NCBI GenBank assembly: GCA_016711325.1
Contig: JADJTH010000005.1
Span: 7,883 to 71,882, forward strand
Length of the DNA stretch: 64,000 nucleotides
Direction of reading: 5' to 3'
Source of the DNA: Nigerium sp.
Lineage (GTDB): Bacteria; Actinomycetota; Actinomycetes; Propionibacteriales; Propionibacteriaceae
Shown: positions 42,847 to 51,824 of the stretch, in pieces
Layout of the letters: every line of letters starts with the position of its first letter
Position numbering within the stretch: the first letter of the stretch is position 1
Translations under genes and position numbers: made by a program
Notes under the pieces: model-generated
Told to the model about the DNA's origin: nothing
The model's input: only the letters and a program-made list of their open reading frames with translations
The model's database searches: none

Positions 42847-44417
42847 CCTCGTGCCGCCTCCTCGCGCCTCGCCTTGGCGGCCGCGAACGACTCCACCGCG
42901 ACCGGCACCGGGCGTCCCGACGACTCCCCGAACACGCCCTGGGCGCTGGGATCGTCGTCGAAGTTGACCGAGCACCCGATCTCTTCGAGGTGGTGGGCCT
43001 GCTCGCGGTGCGCGGTCGGGATGACGTACCGCTCGCTGTACTTCGCGATCGCCAGCAGCCGGTACATCTGCTCCATCGCCTGGCCGGTCATCCCGACGGC
43101 GGCGGGCAGGTCCTCCTGGCGCGGACGCCCCAGGGTCACGTCGCGCATGTAGGAGCGCATGGCGGCCAGCTTCTGCAGCACCTCGCGCACCACCTCGACG
43201 TCGCCGGCGGTCAGCAGCTCCGCGAGGTACTCCAGCGGGATGCGCAGCGCGTCGATCGCGCCGAACAGGTTCCCGCCCGCCTCGGCGTCGTGGCCCTGCT
43301 CCTTCAGCAGGTCGACGACGGGTGACAGCGGCGGGATGTACCAGACCATCGGCATGGTGCGGTACTCGGGGTGCAGCGGCAGGGCGACCTTGAAGTGCTT
43401 GATCAGCGCGTAGACCGGCGACTTGGCGGCGGCGTCCAGCCAGTCGGACGGGATGCCGCTGCGGCGGGCGTCCGCGATGACCTGTGGGTCGGCCGGATCC
43501 AGCATCAGGTCGAGCTGGGCCTGGTACAGATCCTTGTCGTCGGCGAGCGCGGCCGCGGTGACCTGGTCGGGGTCGTACAGGATGATGCCGAGGTAGCGCA
43601 GACGTCCGACGCACGTCTCGGAGCACACGGTCGGGATGCCCGCCTCGATGCGCGGGTAGCAGAAGTGGCACTTCTCGGCCTTGCCCGTGCGGTGGTTGAA
43701 GTAGATCTTCTTGTAGGGACAGCCCGTGATGCACTGCCGCCAGCCGCGGCACTTGTCCTGGTCGACGAGCACGATGCCGTCCTCGGAGCGCTTGTAGATC
43801 GCGCCCGAGGGGCACGACGCCATGCACGAGGGGTTGAGGCAGTGCTCGCAGATGCGCGGCACGAAGAACATGAAGCTCTTCTCGTACTCCAGCTTGATCT
43901 GCTGGTTGGCCTCGTCGCGCAGCTTCTTCAGGATCGGATCCCCGGCCTCGGTGGCCGCGACGCCGCCCAGGGAGTCGTCCCAGTTGGCGGACGCGCCGAT
44001 GGCCATGTTCTCGCCGGTCACCAGCGACTTCGGGCGGGCGACCGGGAAGTCGTCGCCGAGCGGGGCGGTGATCAGGTTCTCGTAGTCGTACGTCCACGGC
44101 TCGTAGTAGTCCTCCATGCCCGGCTGCACCGGGGAGGCGAAGATGCTGAGCAGCTTCTTGAACCGGCCGCCCGAGCGCAGCGTGAGCCGGCCGCTCTTGG
44201 TGCGGACCCATCCGCCCTGCCACTTGTCCTGGTCCTCGTAGGTGCGCGGGTAGCCCTGGCCGGGGCGGGTCTCGACGTTGTTGAACCACACGTACTCGAT
44301 GCCGGCCCGGTTGGTCCAGGCCTGCTTGCAGGTGACCGAGCAGGTGTGGCAGCCGATGCACTTGTCGAGGTTCATCACCATGGCCACCTGGGCCATGACG
44401 CGACGCTGCTTCGCCAT
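42843..44417 (-). CDS. narH: Respiratory nitrate reductase beta subunit (Fe-S)
   Basis: 524 aa. Four cysteine clusters: CIGCHTCSVTCKQAW, CEHCLNPSCMASCPSGA, CRGWRQCITGCPYKK (the Trp in place of Cys marks the [3Fe-4S] site) and CHFCYPRIEAGIPTVCSETC. It carries electrons from NarI to NarG. The ATG overlaps the narG stop (TGATG). Confidence 0.96.
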   Translation of the reverse strand: MAKQRRVMAQVAMVMNLDKCIGCHTCSVTCKQAWTNRAGIEYVWFNNVETRPGQGYPRTYEDQDKWQGGWVRTKSGRLTLRSGGRFKKLLSIFASPVQPGMEDYYEPWTYDYENLITAPLGDDFPVARPKSLVTGENMAIGASANWDDSLGGVAATEAGDPILKKLRDEANQQIKLEYEKSFMFFVPRICEHCLNPSCMASCPSGAIYKRSEDGIVLVDQDKCRGWRQCITGCPYKKIYFNHRTGKAEKCHFCYPRIEAGIPTVCSETCVGRLRYLGIILYDPDQVTAAALADDKDLYQAQLDLMLDPADPQVIADARRSGIPSDWLDAAAKSPVYALIKHFKVALPLHPEYRTMPMVWYIPPLSPVVDLLKEQGHDAEAGGNLFGAIDALRIPLEYLAELLTAGDVEVVREVLQKLAAMRSYMRDVTLGRPRQEDLPAAVGMTGQAMEQMYRLLAIAKYSERYVIPTAHREQAHHLEEIGCSVNFDDDPSAQGVFGESSGRPVPVAVESFAAAKARREEAARG

Positions 44418-47400
44418 CAGTACTGCACCTCCTGGGAGCGACGGCGGACGGTCGAGACGATGTCTCGCTGGACGCCGGTGGGGCCGATGTAGTTGAAGGC
44501 GTACGCCTGGTGCGCGTAGCCGCCGATCAGATGGGTGGGCTTGAGCAGGATGCGGGTCACCGAGTTGTGGATGCCGCCGCGCTTGCCGGTGGCCTCGGAC
44601 TTCGGCACGTCGATCGTGCGCTCCTGGGCGTGCTGCACGTAGCAGATGCCGTCCGGCAGCTTGGACGTGACGACCGCCCGGGCCACGAACACGCCGTTGG
44701 CGTTGGTCAGCTCGATCCAGTCGTTGTCGCGGACGCCGATGGACGCGGCGTCCGCCACGCTCAGCCAGGCCTGCGGCCCGCCGCGGCCGAGGGACAGCAT
44801 GAACAGGTTGTCCTGGTACTCGGAGTGGATCGACCACTTGTTGTGCACCGTCAGGTAGCGCAGCGTGATCGCCTTCTCGCCGGCCGGGCCCAGTTCGGGC
44901 TCGCCGTAGGCCTTTGTCATATCGAGGGGCGGGCGGAACGTCGGCAACTGCTCGCCGGCGTCGATCATCCAGTCGTGGTCGAGGAAGAAGTGCATCCGTC
45001 CCGACAGGGTGTGCCAGGGCTTCAGCCGCTCGGTGTTGATGGTGAACGCCGCGTAGCGCCGCCCGCCCGTCTCGGAACCCGACCACTCCGGCGAGGTGAT
45101 CACCGGCTGCGGGGCCTGCTGGGTCTGCGCGAAGGTGATCAGCTTCTCTTCCGAGCCCTCGGCCAGGTCGGCCAGCTTGCGGCCGGTCTTCCTCTCCAGA
45201 TCGTGGAAGCCCTGGGTGGCGAGCTCGCCGTTGGTGGTGCCGGAGAACATCAAGATGGCCTCGGCGAGGCGCTGGTCGGTGTCGATCGCCGGACGCCCCG
45301 CGGCGGCCCCGCTCGGGAACACGCCGTGCATCTGGGCGAGCTTGGCCACCGAATGGTTGACGTCATAGGTGATGTTCTTCACCGTGAAGCCGAGCTTGTC
45401 CGCCAGCGGGCCGACGGTGGCAAGCTTGTCGGCGATCGCCGTGTAGTCGCGTTCCACCACCGCGAGCACCGGCATGTTCTGGCCGGGGACGGCCGGGATG
45501 TCGGTGCCCTTCCAGTCGCGCACCACGCCGCCCGGCTGCTGGATCTGGCCCGGGGTGTCGTGCTGCAGCGCGACGGCGACCAGGTCGGAGCGGGTGTCGA
45601 GGCGTCCCTTGGCCATCTGGGAGAACCGGTGGGCCAGTTCGGTGAACACCTCGTAGTCGGTCTTGGCCTCCCAGGGCGGGTCGATGGCCGGGGAGAACGA
45701 GTGCACGTACGGGTGCATGTCGGTGCTGGACAGGTCGTGCTTCTCGTACCAGGTGGCGGCCGGGAACACGATGTCGGACAGCAGTGTCGAGCTGGTCATC
45801 CGGAAGTCGGCCGTCATCAGCAGGTCGAGCTTGCCCTCCGGCGCCTCGTCGTGCCAGCGCACGTCGACCGGGCGCTCGTCGGCGCCGTGGTTGTTCGGCA
45901 TCAGATTGTTGTGCGTGCCGAGGAGGTGCTTGAGGAAGTACTCGTTGCCCTTGGCCGAGGAGCCGAACAGGTTCGAGCGCCACAGGATCATGGTGCGCGG
46001 CCAGTTCTGCGGGGCGTCCACGTCCTCCATGGCGCTCTTCAGCTCGCCGCTCTTCAGCCGGGCGGCGACATAGGCCTGGACGCTCGGCGCCTCGCCCCGG
46101 TCGACGGCGGCCTTCGCCTCGTCGGCCAGATCGAGCGGATTCACGTCGAACTGCGGGTAGAACGGCATCCAGCCCAGACGGTTCGACTGGGCGAGCGCGT
46201 CGGCGGTGTGCATGCCGTCGAGCGCGCCGGTGGACAGCGGGGACTTGACGCGGTCGGCCGAGAACCCGTCGGTGCGCCACTGGTCGGTGTGCATGTACCA
46301 GTAGGCGGTGCCGATCATGGTGCGCGGCGGACGCTGCCAGTCCATGGCGTTGGCCATGTTGAACCAGCCCGTCATGGGGCGGCACTTCTCCTGACCGACG
46401 TAGTGCGCCCAGCCGCCGCCGTTCTTGCCGATGCAGCCGGTCATCATCAGCAGCGCGATGATCGCGCGGTAGGTGACGTCGGCGTGGAACCAGTGGCAGA
46501 TGCCGGCGCCGATGATGATCATCGTCCGGCCCTTCGACTCGTCGGAGTTCTGCGCGAACTGCCGCGCGGTCCGGATGCACGCCTCGGCCGGCACCGACGT
46601 GATCTCGGCCTGCCAGGCGGGCGTGTAGGGCACCTCGACGTCGTCGTAGTCCTTGGCCCAGGTGCCGGGCAGGCCGTCGCGCCCGACGCCGTACTGCGCG
46701 AGCATCAGGTCGAACACCGTGGTCACGAGCTTGTCGCCGATCCGCCGTGCCGGGACGCCGCGGCGCACGATCGAGCCCTCGCCGCGCGGATCCTCGAAGC
46801 AGGGCAGCGCGACCGCGACGCCGTCGGCGTCCGCGTCGTCGATGAACGTCAGGGCCGGCTCGATGGCGCCCAGGTCGAGGTTCCACTGGCCGGCGCCGTC
46901 GTCGGAGTAGCGGAATCCCATCGAGCCGTTGGGGACGGCCGTGCGCCCGGCCGCCTTGTCCCACATCACCGTCTTGAAGGCGGCGTCGCTGAGGCCGGCG
47001 TGCTCGGGCAGATCGGCTGCCGTGACGAACTTGCCCGCCGTCAGGCCGTGCCCGTCCGGGTGCTCGACGAGGGTGATCAGCATGCCGAGGTCGGTGTACT
47101 GCTTCACGTAGGAGTCGAAGTACTCGACCGTGTTGTCGACGAAGTTCTCCTTGAGGATGACGTGCCCCATCGCCATGGCGAGGGCGGCGTCCGTGCCCGC
47201 CTGCGCGGGCAGCCACTCGTCGGCGAACTTCACGTTGTCGGCGTAGTCGGGGCTGACGGTGACGACCTTGGTGCCGCGGTAGCGCACCTCGGCCATCCAG
47301 TGGGCGTCGGGCGTCCGGGTCAGCGGCACGTTGGAGCCCCACATCATCAGGTAGGTCGCATCCCACCAGTCGCCCGACTCCGGGACGTCGGTCTGGTCGC

Positions 47401-48127
47401 CGAAGACCTGCGGGCTGGCGACGGGCAGGTCGGCGTACCAGTCGTAGAAGCTGGTCATGGCGCCGCCGATGAGGTGCGTGAAGCGGGTGCCGACGGCGTG
47501 GCTGACCATGCTCATCGCCGGGATCGGCGAGAACGAGACGCAGCGGTCGGGGCCGTAGTGCTTGATGGTGTTGACGTAGCTCGCGGAGGCGATCTCGAGC
47601 GCCTCGTCCCACGAGATGCGGACGAGGCCGCCCTTGCCGCGGGCGCGCTGGTAGCGCCGACGCTTCTCGGGGTCGGTGCTGACCTCGTGGAAGGCCGCGA
47701 CCGGATCGCCGAGGCGCTTCTTGGCCTCGCGGTACATCTCCATCAGGACGCCGCGCCCGTACGGGTAGCGCACGCGGGTGGGGGAGTAGGTGTACCAGGA
47801 GAAGGCGGCGCCGCGCGGGCAGCCGCGGGGCTCGTACTCGGGACGGTCGGGCCCGGTGGTGGGGTAGTCGGTCTGCTGCGACTCCCAGGTGATGATGCCG
47901 TCCTTGACGTACACCTTCCACGAGCAGGAGCCGGTGCAGTTCACGCCGTGGGTGGACCGGACGACCTTGTCGTGGCTCCAGCGGTCGCGGTAGAAGACGT
48001 CGCCCGCCCGGCCGCCCTGCCGGAAGACGGCGCGATGGTCATCGGTCGCGTCCCAGCGGGTGAAGTACTTGCCCAGCTTCAGGAGGGCCTCCGACGCAGG
48101 CCCGTCGAGTCTCGCGCTCTGTTCCAT
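44417..48127 (-). CDS. narG: Respiratory nitrate reductase alpha subunit (molybdopterin)
   Basis: 1236 aa, full length. STHGVNCTGSCSWKVYVKDG carries the His/Cys ligands of FS0. Bis-MGD binding segments include SFSPIPAMSMVSHAVGTRFT, MIIIGAGICHWFHADVTYRA and LLMMTGCIGKNGGGWAHYVG. The end CYVQHAQERTIDVPKSEATG matches the NarG C-terminal domain. It reduces nitrate to nitrite on the cytoplasmic face. First gene of narGHJI. A 114-bp gap to mobA holds the candidate promoter with the dyad at 48148. Confidence 0.97.
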   Translation of the reverse strand: MEQSARLDGPASEALLKLGKYFTRWDATDDHRAVFRQGGRAGDVFYRDRWSHDKVVRSTHGVNCTGSCSWKVYVKDGIITWESQQTDYPTTGPDRPEYEPRGCPRGAAFSWYTYSPTRVRYPYGRGVLMEMYREAKKRLGDPVAAFHEVSTDPEKRRRYQRARGKGGLVRISWDEALEIASASYVNTIKHYGPDRCVSFSPIPAMSMVSHAVGTRFTHLIGGAMTSFYDWYADLPVASPQVFGDQTDVPESGDWWDATYLMMWGSNVPLTRTPDAHWMAEVRYRGTKVVTVSPDYADNVKFADEWLPAQAGTDAALAMAMGHVILKENFVDNTVEYFDSYVKQYTDLGMLITLVEHPDGHGLTAGKFVTAADLPEHAGLSDAAFKTVMWDKAAGRTAVPNGSMGFRYSDDGAGQWNLDLGAIEPALTFIDDADADGVAVALPCFEDPRGEGSIVRRGVPARRIGDKLVTTVFDLMLAQYGVGRDGLPGTWAKDYDDVEVPYTPAWQAEITSVPAEACIRTARQFAQNSDESKGRTMIIIGAGICHWFHADVTYRAIIALLMMTGCIGKNGGGWAHYVGQEKCRPMTGWFNMANAMDWQRPPRTMIGTAYWYMHTDQWRTDGFSADRVKSPLSTGALDGMHTADALAQSNRLGWMPFYPQFDVNPLDLADEAKAAVDRGEAPSVQAYVAARLKSGELKSAMEDVDAPQNWPRTMILWRSNLFGSSAKGNEYFLKHLLGTHNNLMPNNHGADERPVDVRWHDEAPEGKLDLLMTADFRMTSSTLLSDIVFPAATWYEKHDLSSTDMHPYVHSFSPAIDPPWEAKTDYEVFTELAHRFSQMAKGRLDTRSDLVAVALQHDTPGQIQQPGGVVRDWKGTDIPAVPGQNMPVLAVVERDYTAIADKLATVGPLADKLGFTVKNITYDVNHSVAKLAQMHGVFPSGAAAGRPAIDTDQRLAEAILMFSGTTNGELATQGFHDLERKTGRKLADLAEGSEEKLITFAQTQQAPQPVITSPEWSGSETGGRRYAAFTINTERLKPWHTLSGRMHFFLDHDWMIDAGEQLPTFRPPLDMTKAYGEPELGPAGEKAITLRYLTVHNKWSIHSEYQDNLFMLSLGRGGPQAWLSVADAASIGVRDNDWIELTNANGVFVARAVVTSKLPDGICYVQHAQERTIDVPKSEATGKRGGIHNSVTRILLKPTHLIGGYAHQAYAFNYIGPTGVQRDIVSTVRRRSQEVQY

Positions 48128-48147
48128 GGCGGACAGCTTTACACAAA

Positions 48148-48157
48148 GTCTTCAGAC
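48148..48157. promoter_or_regulatory. Dyad in the narG upstream region
   Basis: GTCT-TC-AGAC within AAAGTCTTCAGACAAA, 21-30 nt before the narG ATG. On the minus strand TTGTCT could be the -35 element and TAAAGC the -10 element. Two CAATTG-like palindromes (about 48159-48173 and 48215) flank it. No FNR or NarL consensus is clear. Confidence 0.35.
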
Positions 48158-48241
48158 AAATTGCCCCAATTGGATCTCTCTACGACGGTTGGTCGGAGTC
48201 GTCCGCCGAGATTCGCAATTGCGGGACGAGGGTGCGGCTGG

Positions 48242-48820
48242 CTACCGCAGGTGCGGGTGCTCTGCGCCAGCCAATTTCGCAACTTCGGGAGTATCTAAAT
48301 CGCGTGTGGCGGCCTCGGGGGCGCGCAGCCGCGCGACGTCCATCGCGCGCATCAGGCGTCGCACCGAGACGTCCTGGTCGCCGTCCAGACGCGCCACGGC
48401 GCGCCGCAGCGGGCCGCCCGCATAGCGGCCCGCGAGGTACTGCGGCCAGCCGTCGGCGTCCTCGAGCACGACCCCGTCCAGCCCAGCATCCGCCGTGGCC
48501 AGGAGGCCGACGGCGGCGTCCGGATGCGCGAGGTCGCCGGCCAGGATCAGCACCTCGTCGGCGTCCTCGACGAGCGCGAGCGCGGCGGCGATGCCCGCGA
48601 CGGGGCCGCCGAAGGGCGGGTCCTCCCGGCGGAATCGCACCCGGGAATCGCCCGCCCAGTCCTCGGGCTCGTCGCCCGCCACGACGACCCGCGGCGCCCA
48701 GGCGAGCGCGGCGTCCACGCAACGGGCGAGCAGGGGGCGTCCGCCGATGCGGAGGGTCAGCTTGTCCAGGCCCATCCGCGAGGAGCGCCCGCCGCCCAGC
48801 ACGACTGCGACCCGGCGCAT
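48242..48820 (-). CDS. mobA: Molybdenum cofactor guanylyltransferase
   Basis: 192 aa. VVLGGGRSSRMGLDKLTLRI is the GTP-binding signature. DEVLILAGDLAHPDAAVGLL and YLAGRYAGGPLRRAVA follow in MobA order. It converts Mo-MPT to MGD, the form NarG needs, so its place just upstream of narG makes sense. 3 nt after moaD. Confidence 0.92.
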   Translation of the reverse strand: MRRVAVVLGGGRSSRMGLDKLTLRIGGRPLLARCVDAALAWAPRVVVAGDEPEDWAGDSRVRFRREDPPFGGPVAGIAAALALVEDADEVLILAGDLAHPDAAVGLLATADAGLDGVVLEDADGWPQYLAGRYAGGPLRRAVARLDGDQDVSVRRLMRAMDVARLRAPEAATRDLDTPEVAKLAGAEHPHLR

Positions 48821-48823
48821 GGC

Positions 48824-49063
48824 CTACCCGCCGGCGAAGGGCGGCAGGACGTCCACGCACCGCACGCCGGTCAGATTGGCGTCGGGATCGTCGACGCGCG
48901 CGCCGTCGGCGAGCAGCACGCTGACACGCAGCACCTCGGCGAGGCGCTCGTTGCCGTCGCCGAGCCGTGCCCTCAGCCCGGACGCCGTCAGCCCCGAGGC
49001 CTCCACCTCGACCGCGTCCATGCCGGCCGCCTCTGCGGCTCCCGCGAAGAATCTGACCTGCAT
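48824..49063 (-). CDS. moaD: Molybdopterin synthase sulfur-carrier subunit
   Basis: 79 aa ubiquitin-like fold (MQVRFFAGAAEAAGMDAVEV) ending in PPFAGG; the terminal Gly-Gly is the thiocarboxylate site used by MoeB and MoaE. It lies between moaA and mobA rather than beside moaE. Confidence 0.92.
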   Translation of the reverse strand: MQVRFFAGAAEAAGMDAVEVEASGLTASGLRARLGDGNERLAEVLRVSVLLADGARVDDPDANLTGVRCVDVLPPFAGG

Positions 49064-49092
49064 CGCCTTGGTTTCCTTTCCTGCCGAGTGCG

Positions 49093-50112
49093 TCATCCGC
49101 CGATGGCGCTCATGGTGCGTTCGGGCTGCTGGAAGCCCGGCGCGTCGATGCCGTGGGCCCGCGGCTTGCCCCACTGGGCGCCCCGCCAGACCCGGGCGAG
49201 GTCGTCGTCGCTGCCGCCTGAACGCAACAGCCCGCGCAGGTCGGTCTCGTCGCGCGAGAACAGGCAGGAGCGGACCTGGCCGTCCGACGTGAGGCGGGTG
49301 CGGTCGCACGCGCCGCAGAACGGGTGGGTCACGGACGCGATGACGCCGACCCGGCCGCCGGGCTGGCCGGCGTCGGCGGCGACGTGCCACAGCGCGGCGG
49401 GCGCCGCACCGCGCGGCTCGACCGCGGGCGTCAGCGCGAAGGTCGCGCCCAACTCGGCCAGGATCTCGTCGGCGCTCACCAGCGCGTCGCGGCGCCATTC
49501 ACCCGCAGGGCCGAGCGGCATCTGTTCGATGAAGCGCAACTCGTAACCCCGCTCCAGGCTGAAGCGGGCGAGCGGCACGATGTCGGCCTCGTTGATGTCA
49601 CGCATCACGACCGCGTTGATCTTGAGCGGGCGCAGGCCCGCGCGATCGGTCGCGGCGATGCCGGCGAGGACATCGTCGAGCCGGTCGCGGCGCGAGAGTC
49701 GGGCGTAGCGGGCGCGGTCGAGCGAGTCCAGGGAGATGTTCACCCGGTCGAGCCCGGCCGCGCGCAGGCCGTCGATGCGACGGTCGAGGCCGAGCCCGTT
49801 GGTGGTCAGGGCCAGTTCCGGACGCCCGTGCGCGCCGCGTAGACCGGCCGCGCCCGCCACGATGCGCTCGAGTCCGCGGCGCAGCAGCGGTTCGCCGCCC
49901 GTGAACCGGATGCAGGTCACGCCGAAGCGCTCGACGGCCACGCGCAGCAGTCGCAGGACCTCGTCGTCGGTGAGCGTGCCCTCGACCGGAAGCCAGGCGA
50001 GTCCGTCCGCCGGCATGCAGTAGCTGCAGCGCAGGTTGCACCGATCGGTCAGCGAGACGCGCAGGTCGCGCGCGACCCGCCCGTGCCGATCGGCCAATTG
50101 TCCAAGCAACAT
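49093..50112 (-). CDS. moaA: GTP 3',8-cyclase
   Basis: 339 aa radical SAM enzyme. N-terminal SLTDRCNLRCSYCMPADG holds the [4Fe-4S] cysteines; the C-terminal cluster is in THPFCGACDRTRLTSDGQVR. The last residues SAIGG keep the Gly-Gly tail that is essential for MoaA catalysis. First step of cofactor synthesis. I chose ATG 50112 because TACAGT lies 6 nt upstream; the frame stays open further upstream but lacks signals. First gene of the long minus-strand cluster. Confidence 0.94.
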   Translation of the reverse strand: MLLGQLADRHGRVARDLRVSLTDRCNLRCSYCMPADGLAWLPVEGTLTDDEVLRLLRVAVERFGVTCIRFTGGEPLLRRGLERIVAGAAGLRGAHGRPELALTTNGLGLDRRIDGLRAAGLDRVNISLDSLDRARYARLSRRDRLDDVLAGIAATDRAGLRPLKINAVVMRDINEADIVPLARFSLERGYELRFIEQMPLGPAGEWRRDALVSADEILAELGATFALTPAVEPRGAAPAALWHVAADAGQPGGRVGVIASVTHPFCGACDRTRLTSDGQVRSCLFSRDETDLRGLLRSGGSDDDLARVWRGAQWGKPRAHGIDAPGFQQPERTMSAIGG

Positions 50113-50118
50113 GGATGA

Positions 50119-50124
50119 ACTGTA
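50119..50124 (-). promoter_or_regulatory. -10 element for leaderless moaA
   Basis: TACAGT on the minus strand, 6 nt (TCATCC), then ATG at 50112. It heads the moaA-moaD-mobA-nar transcription unit. Confidence 0.55.
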
Positions 50125-50180
50125 GCGGTGCCCGATGGGAACCAGCGGCGCCGGTGGCGGCCGGGTGAGAGAATGCATGG

Positions 50181-50819
50181 GTGACTCTCCCGCAACAGCA
50201 CGGGCTTGGGCCCACGCGCGCCCGAGCGCTGACGCTCTTGCAGCGGACGGCGGAACCCCTGTCCGTGGGCGAGGTCGCCGACAGCCTGGGGGTGCACAAG
50301 AACTCGGCCCGCTTTCATCTCGACGCGCTCGTCGAGGCGGGGTACGCGGAGCGCGCGGTGGCTACACCGCGCGCGCAGGGGCGTCCGCCCTTGGTGTACT
50401 CGGCCACCAACGCCGCACCCACCATGAACCACGTGCACCTGCTCGAGTTGATCGACGTCCTCCTCGCCGGCGTCCTCGTGGGTACCCCGGACGCGCACGC
50501 CGTCGGTGAGCGGGCCGGCCGAGAGTGGGGCGCCGGACTGGTGGAACCGGGAACGCCGGCCGATCGGGTGGCCGGTGAGCTGGCCGGTCACCTCGCCGAG
50601 CGCGGCTTCGGCATCGAGCGCGACGGCGACGATCTGAGGTTCACCCGCTGCCCGTTTCGGGGGATCGTCGCGACGGAGCGGATGCCGCTCGTGTGCGCGA
50701 TCCACCAGGGGTTGATCGAGGGATACCTGGGCGCCAGCCAGGGTGACCTTCGCGCGTCCCGGCTCGCGATCGGTCCTCAGGTCTGCATCTCCAGACTCAC
50801 GCGGCCCGAGCAGGCCTGA
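50181..50819 (+). CDS. HTH regulator with C-terminal cysteine motif
   Basis: 212 aa. The winged helix at 10-75 (LSVGEVADSLGVHKNSARFH, ALVEAGYAERAVATPRAQGR) is of the ArsR/SufR-like type. The C-terminal half has three separated cysteines: RCPFRGIV, PLVCAIHQGLIEGYLG and PQVCISRL. Such an arrangement can bind an Fe-S cluster, as in SufR-like regulators, and could sense NO, oxygen or iron. Divergent from moaA with 68 bp between starts, so the molybdenum/nitrate cluster is the likely target. GTG start with GAGAAT 7 nt upstream, possibly leaderless. Confidence 0.75.
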   Translation: MTLPQQHGLGPTRARALTLLQRTAEPLSVGEVADSLGVHKNSARFHLDALVEAGYAERAVATPRAQGRPPLVYSATNAAPTMNHVHLLELIDVLLAGVLVGTPDAHAVGERAGREWGAGLVEPGTPADRVAGELAGHLAERGFGIERDGDDLRFTRCPFRGIVATERMPLVCAIHQGLIEGYLGASQGDLRASRLAIGPQVCISRLTRPEQA

Positions 50820-50850
50820 CCGCCGCGACCTCGGCGCTGGCCCGCTCAGG

Positions 50851-51672
50851 CTACGCGCGGTCGAAGAGACCGGCCAGCTCGAATGCCGCGACGATGCCCG
50901 CCCGCTCGGGGCCGGGGACGACATGATCGGCGTGGGCGAGGAGCGCGGCCGGCGCTCCCGCGATCGCGACGGCGGTGCCCGCCTCCTGAAGCATCTCGAT
51001 GTCGTTGTGCCCGTCGCCGACCGCCACCGCGTCAGCCAAGGTGAGACCGAGCCGCTCGGTGACCGTCCTCATGCCGACCGCCTTGGTGACCGCCGCGAGG
51101 AAGATCTCACCGGCGTGGCCGTCGTGCCAGGGCAGGGAGCTGGGCAGGCCCGTCACGTCAGGCCCGATGCGGCCGGCGAGGTCGCGGGTCGCCATCGGGG
51201 CCTGCCAGCACACGACCTTCCCGAAGGGCGGCGGCGGGGTCATGTCCGAGACCCGCAGCGTCCGGAGGATGATCGGGAAGTCGCTGAAGGTGGGGCCGAC
51301 GAGGCCGCCGATGGCCCGTAACGCGTCGAGTCCGGGCGCCGACGCATACAGGCCATCGGACGCCTCGAGCGTGTAGTGGACGCCGTGCTCGTCGAGTACC
51401 GAGACCGTGGTGGCGGCCAGTTCGGGTGAGAACACCGTGTCGGTCAGCACCCGCCCATCGAGTTCGATGTAGCCGCCGGCGAGCCCGATCACCCCGTCGA
51501 ACAGGGACACGAGGGCGTCCGTGATCAGTGGGCGCGGGCGTCCGGTGCACAGGAAGACGCGGTGACCGGCGGACTGGGCGGCGTGAACGGCCTCGACGTG
51601 CTCCGGGGGGACGCCCGAGGGCGCGGCGAACGTCCCGTCGTAGTCGAGGAAGGCTGCTTTCATGCGGTCCAT
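50851..51672 (-). CDS. HAD-family phosphatase (Cof type)
   Basis: 273 aa. Nucleophile motif FLDYDGTFAA, motif II VFLCTGRPRP, motif III lysine in AAVTKAVGM and motif IV VGDGHNDIEMLQEAGTAVAI. The C2 cap is between. Likely a sugar-phosphate or nucleotide-derived phosphatase; the substrate is not readable. An internal ATG at 51663 (MKAAFLDYDG) is an alternative start. Confidence 0.88.
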   Translation of the reverse strand: MDRMKAAFLDYDGTFAAPSGVPPEHVEAVHAAQSAGHRVFLCTGRPRPLITDALVSLFDGVIGLAGGYIELDGRVLTDTVFSPELAATTVSVLDEHGVHYTLEASDGLYASAPGLDALRAIGGLVGPTFSDFPIILRTLRVSDMTPPPPFGKVVCWQAPMATRDLAGRIGPDVTGLPSSLPWHDGHAGEIFLAAVTKAVGMRTVTERLGLTLADAVAVGDGHNDIEMLQEAGTAVAIAGAPAALLAHADHVVPGPERAGIVAAFELAGLFDRA

Positions 51673-51824
51673 CGTGTCACGAGTCCGCGCGGGCTCCGGC
51701 CGGGCGTCCCTGTGCGCGCGAGCCGACCCGTCCGCGTATCTTGGTCGATAGCGGGGCGCGTCGGTGACCCCGTGGCGACCTGCCCGGACGGTCCGGGGGC
51801 GCGTGCGGAGAGGGAGGGGCGTTC

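Noticed and set aside
44510..48298. A 1262-codon plus-strand ORF opposite narG
   Set aside because: It is the long antisense frame expected in high-GC DNA and has no recognisable domain or start signals; narG is complete on the other strand.
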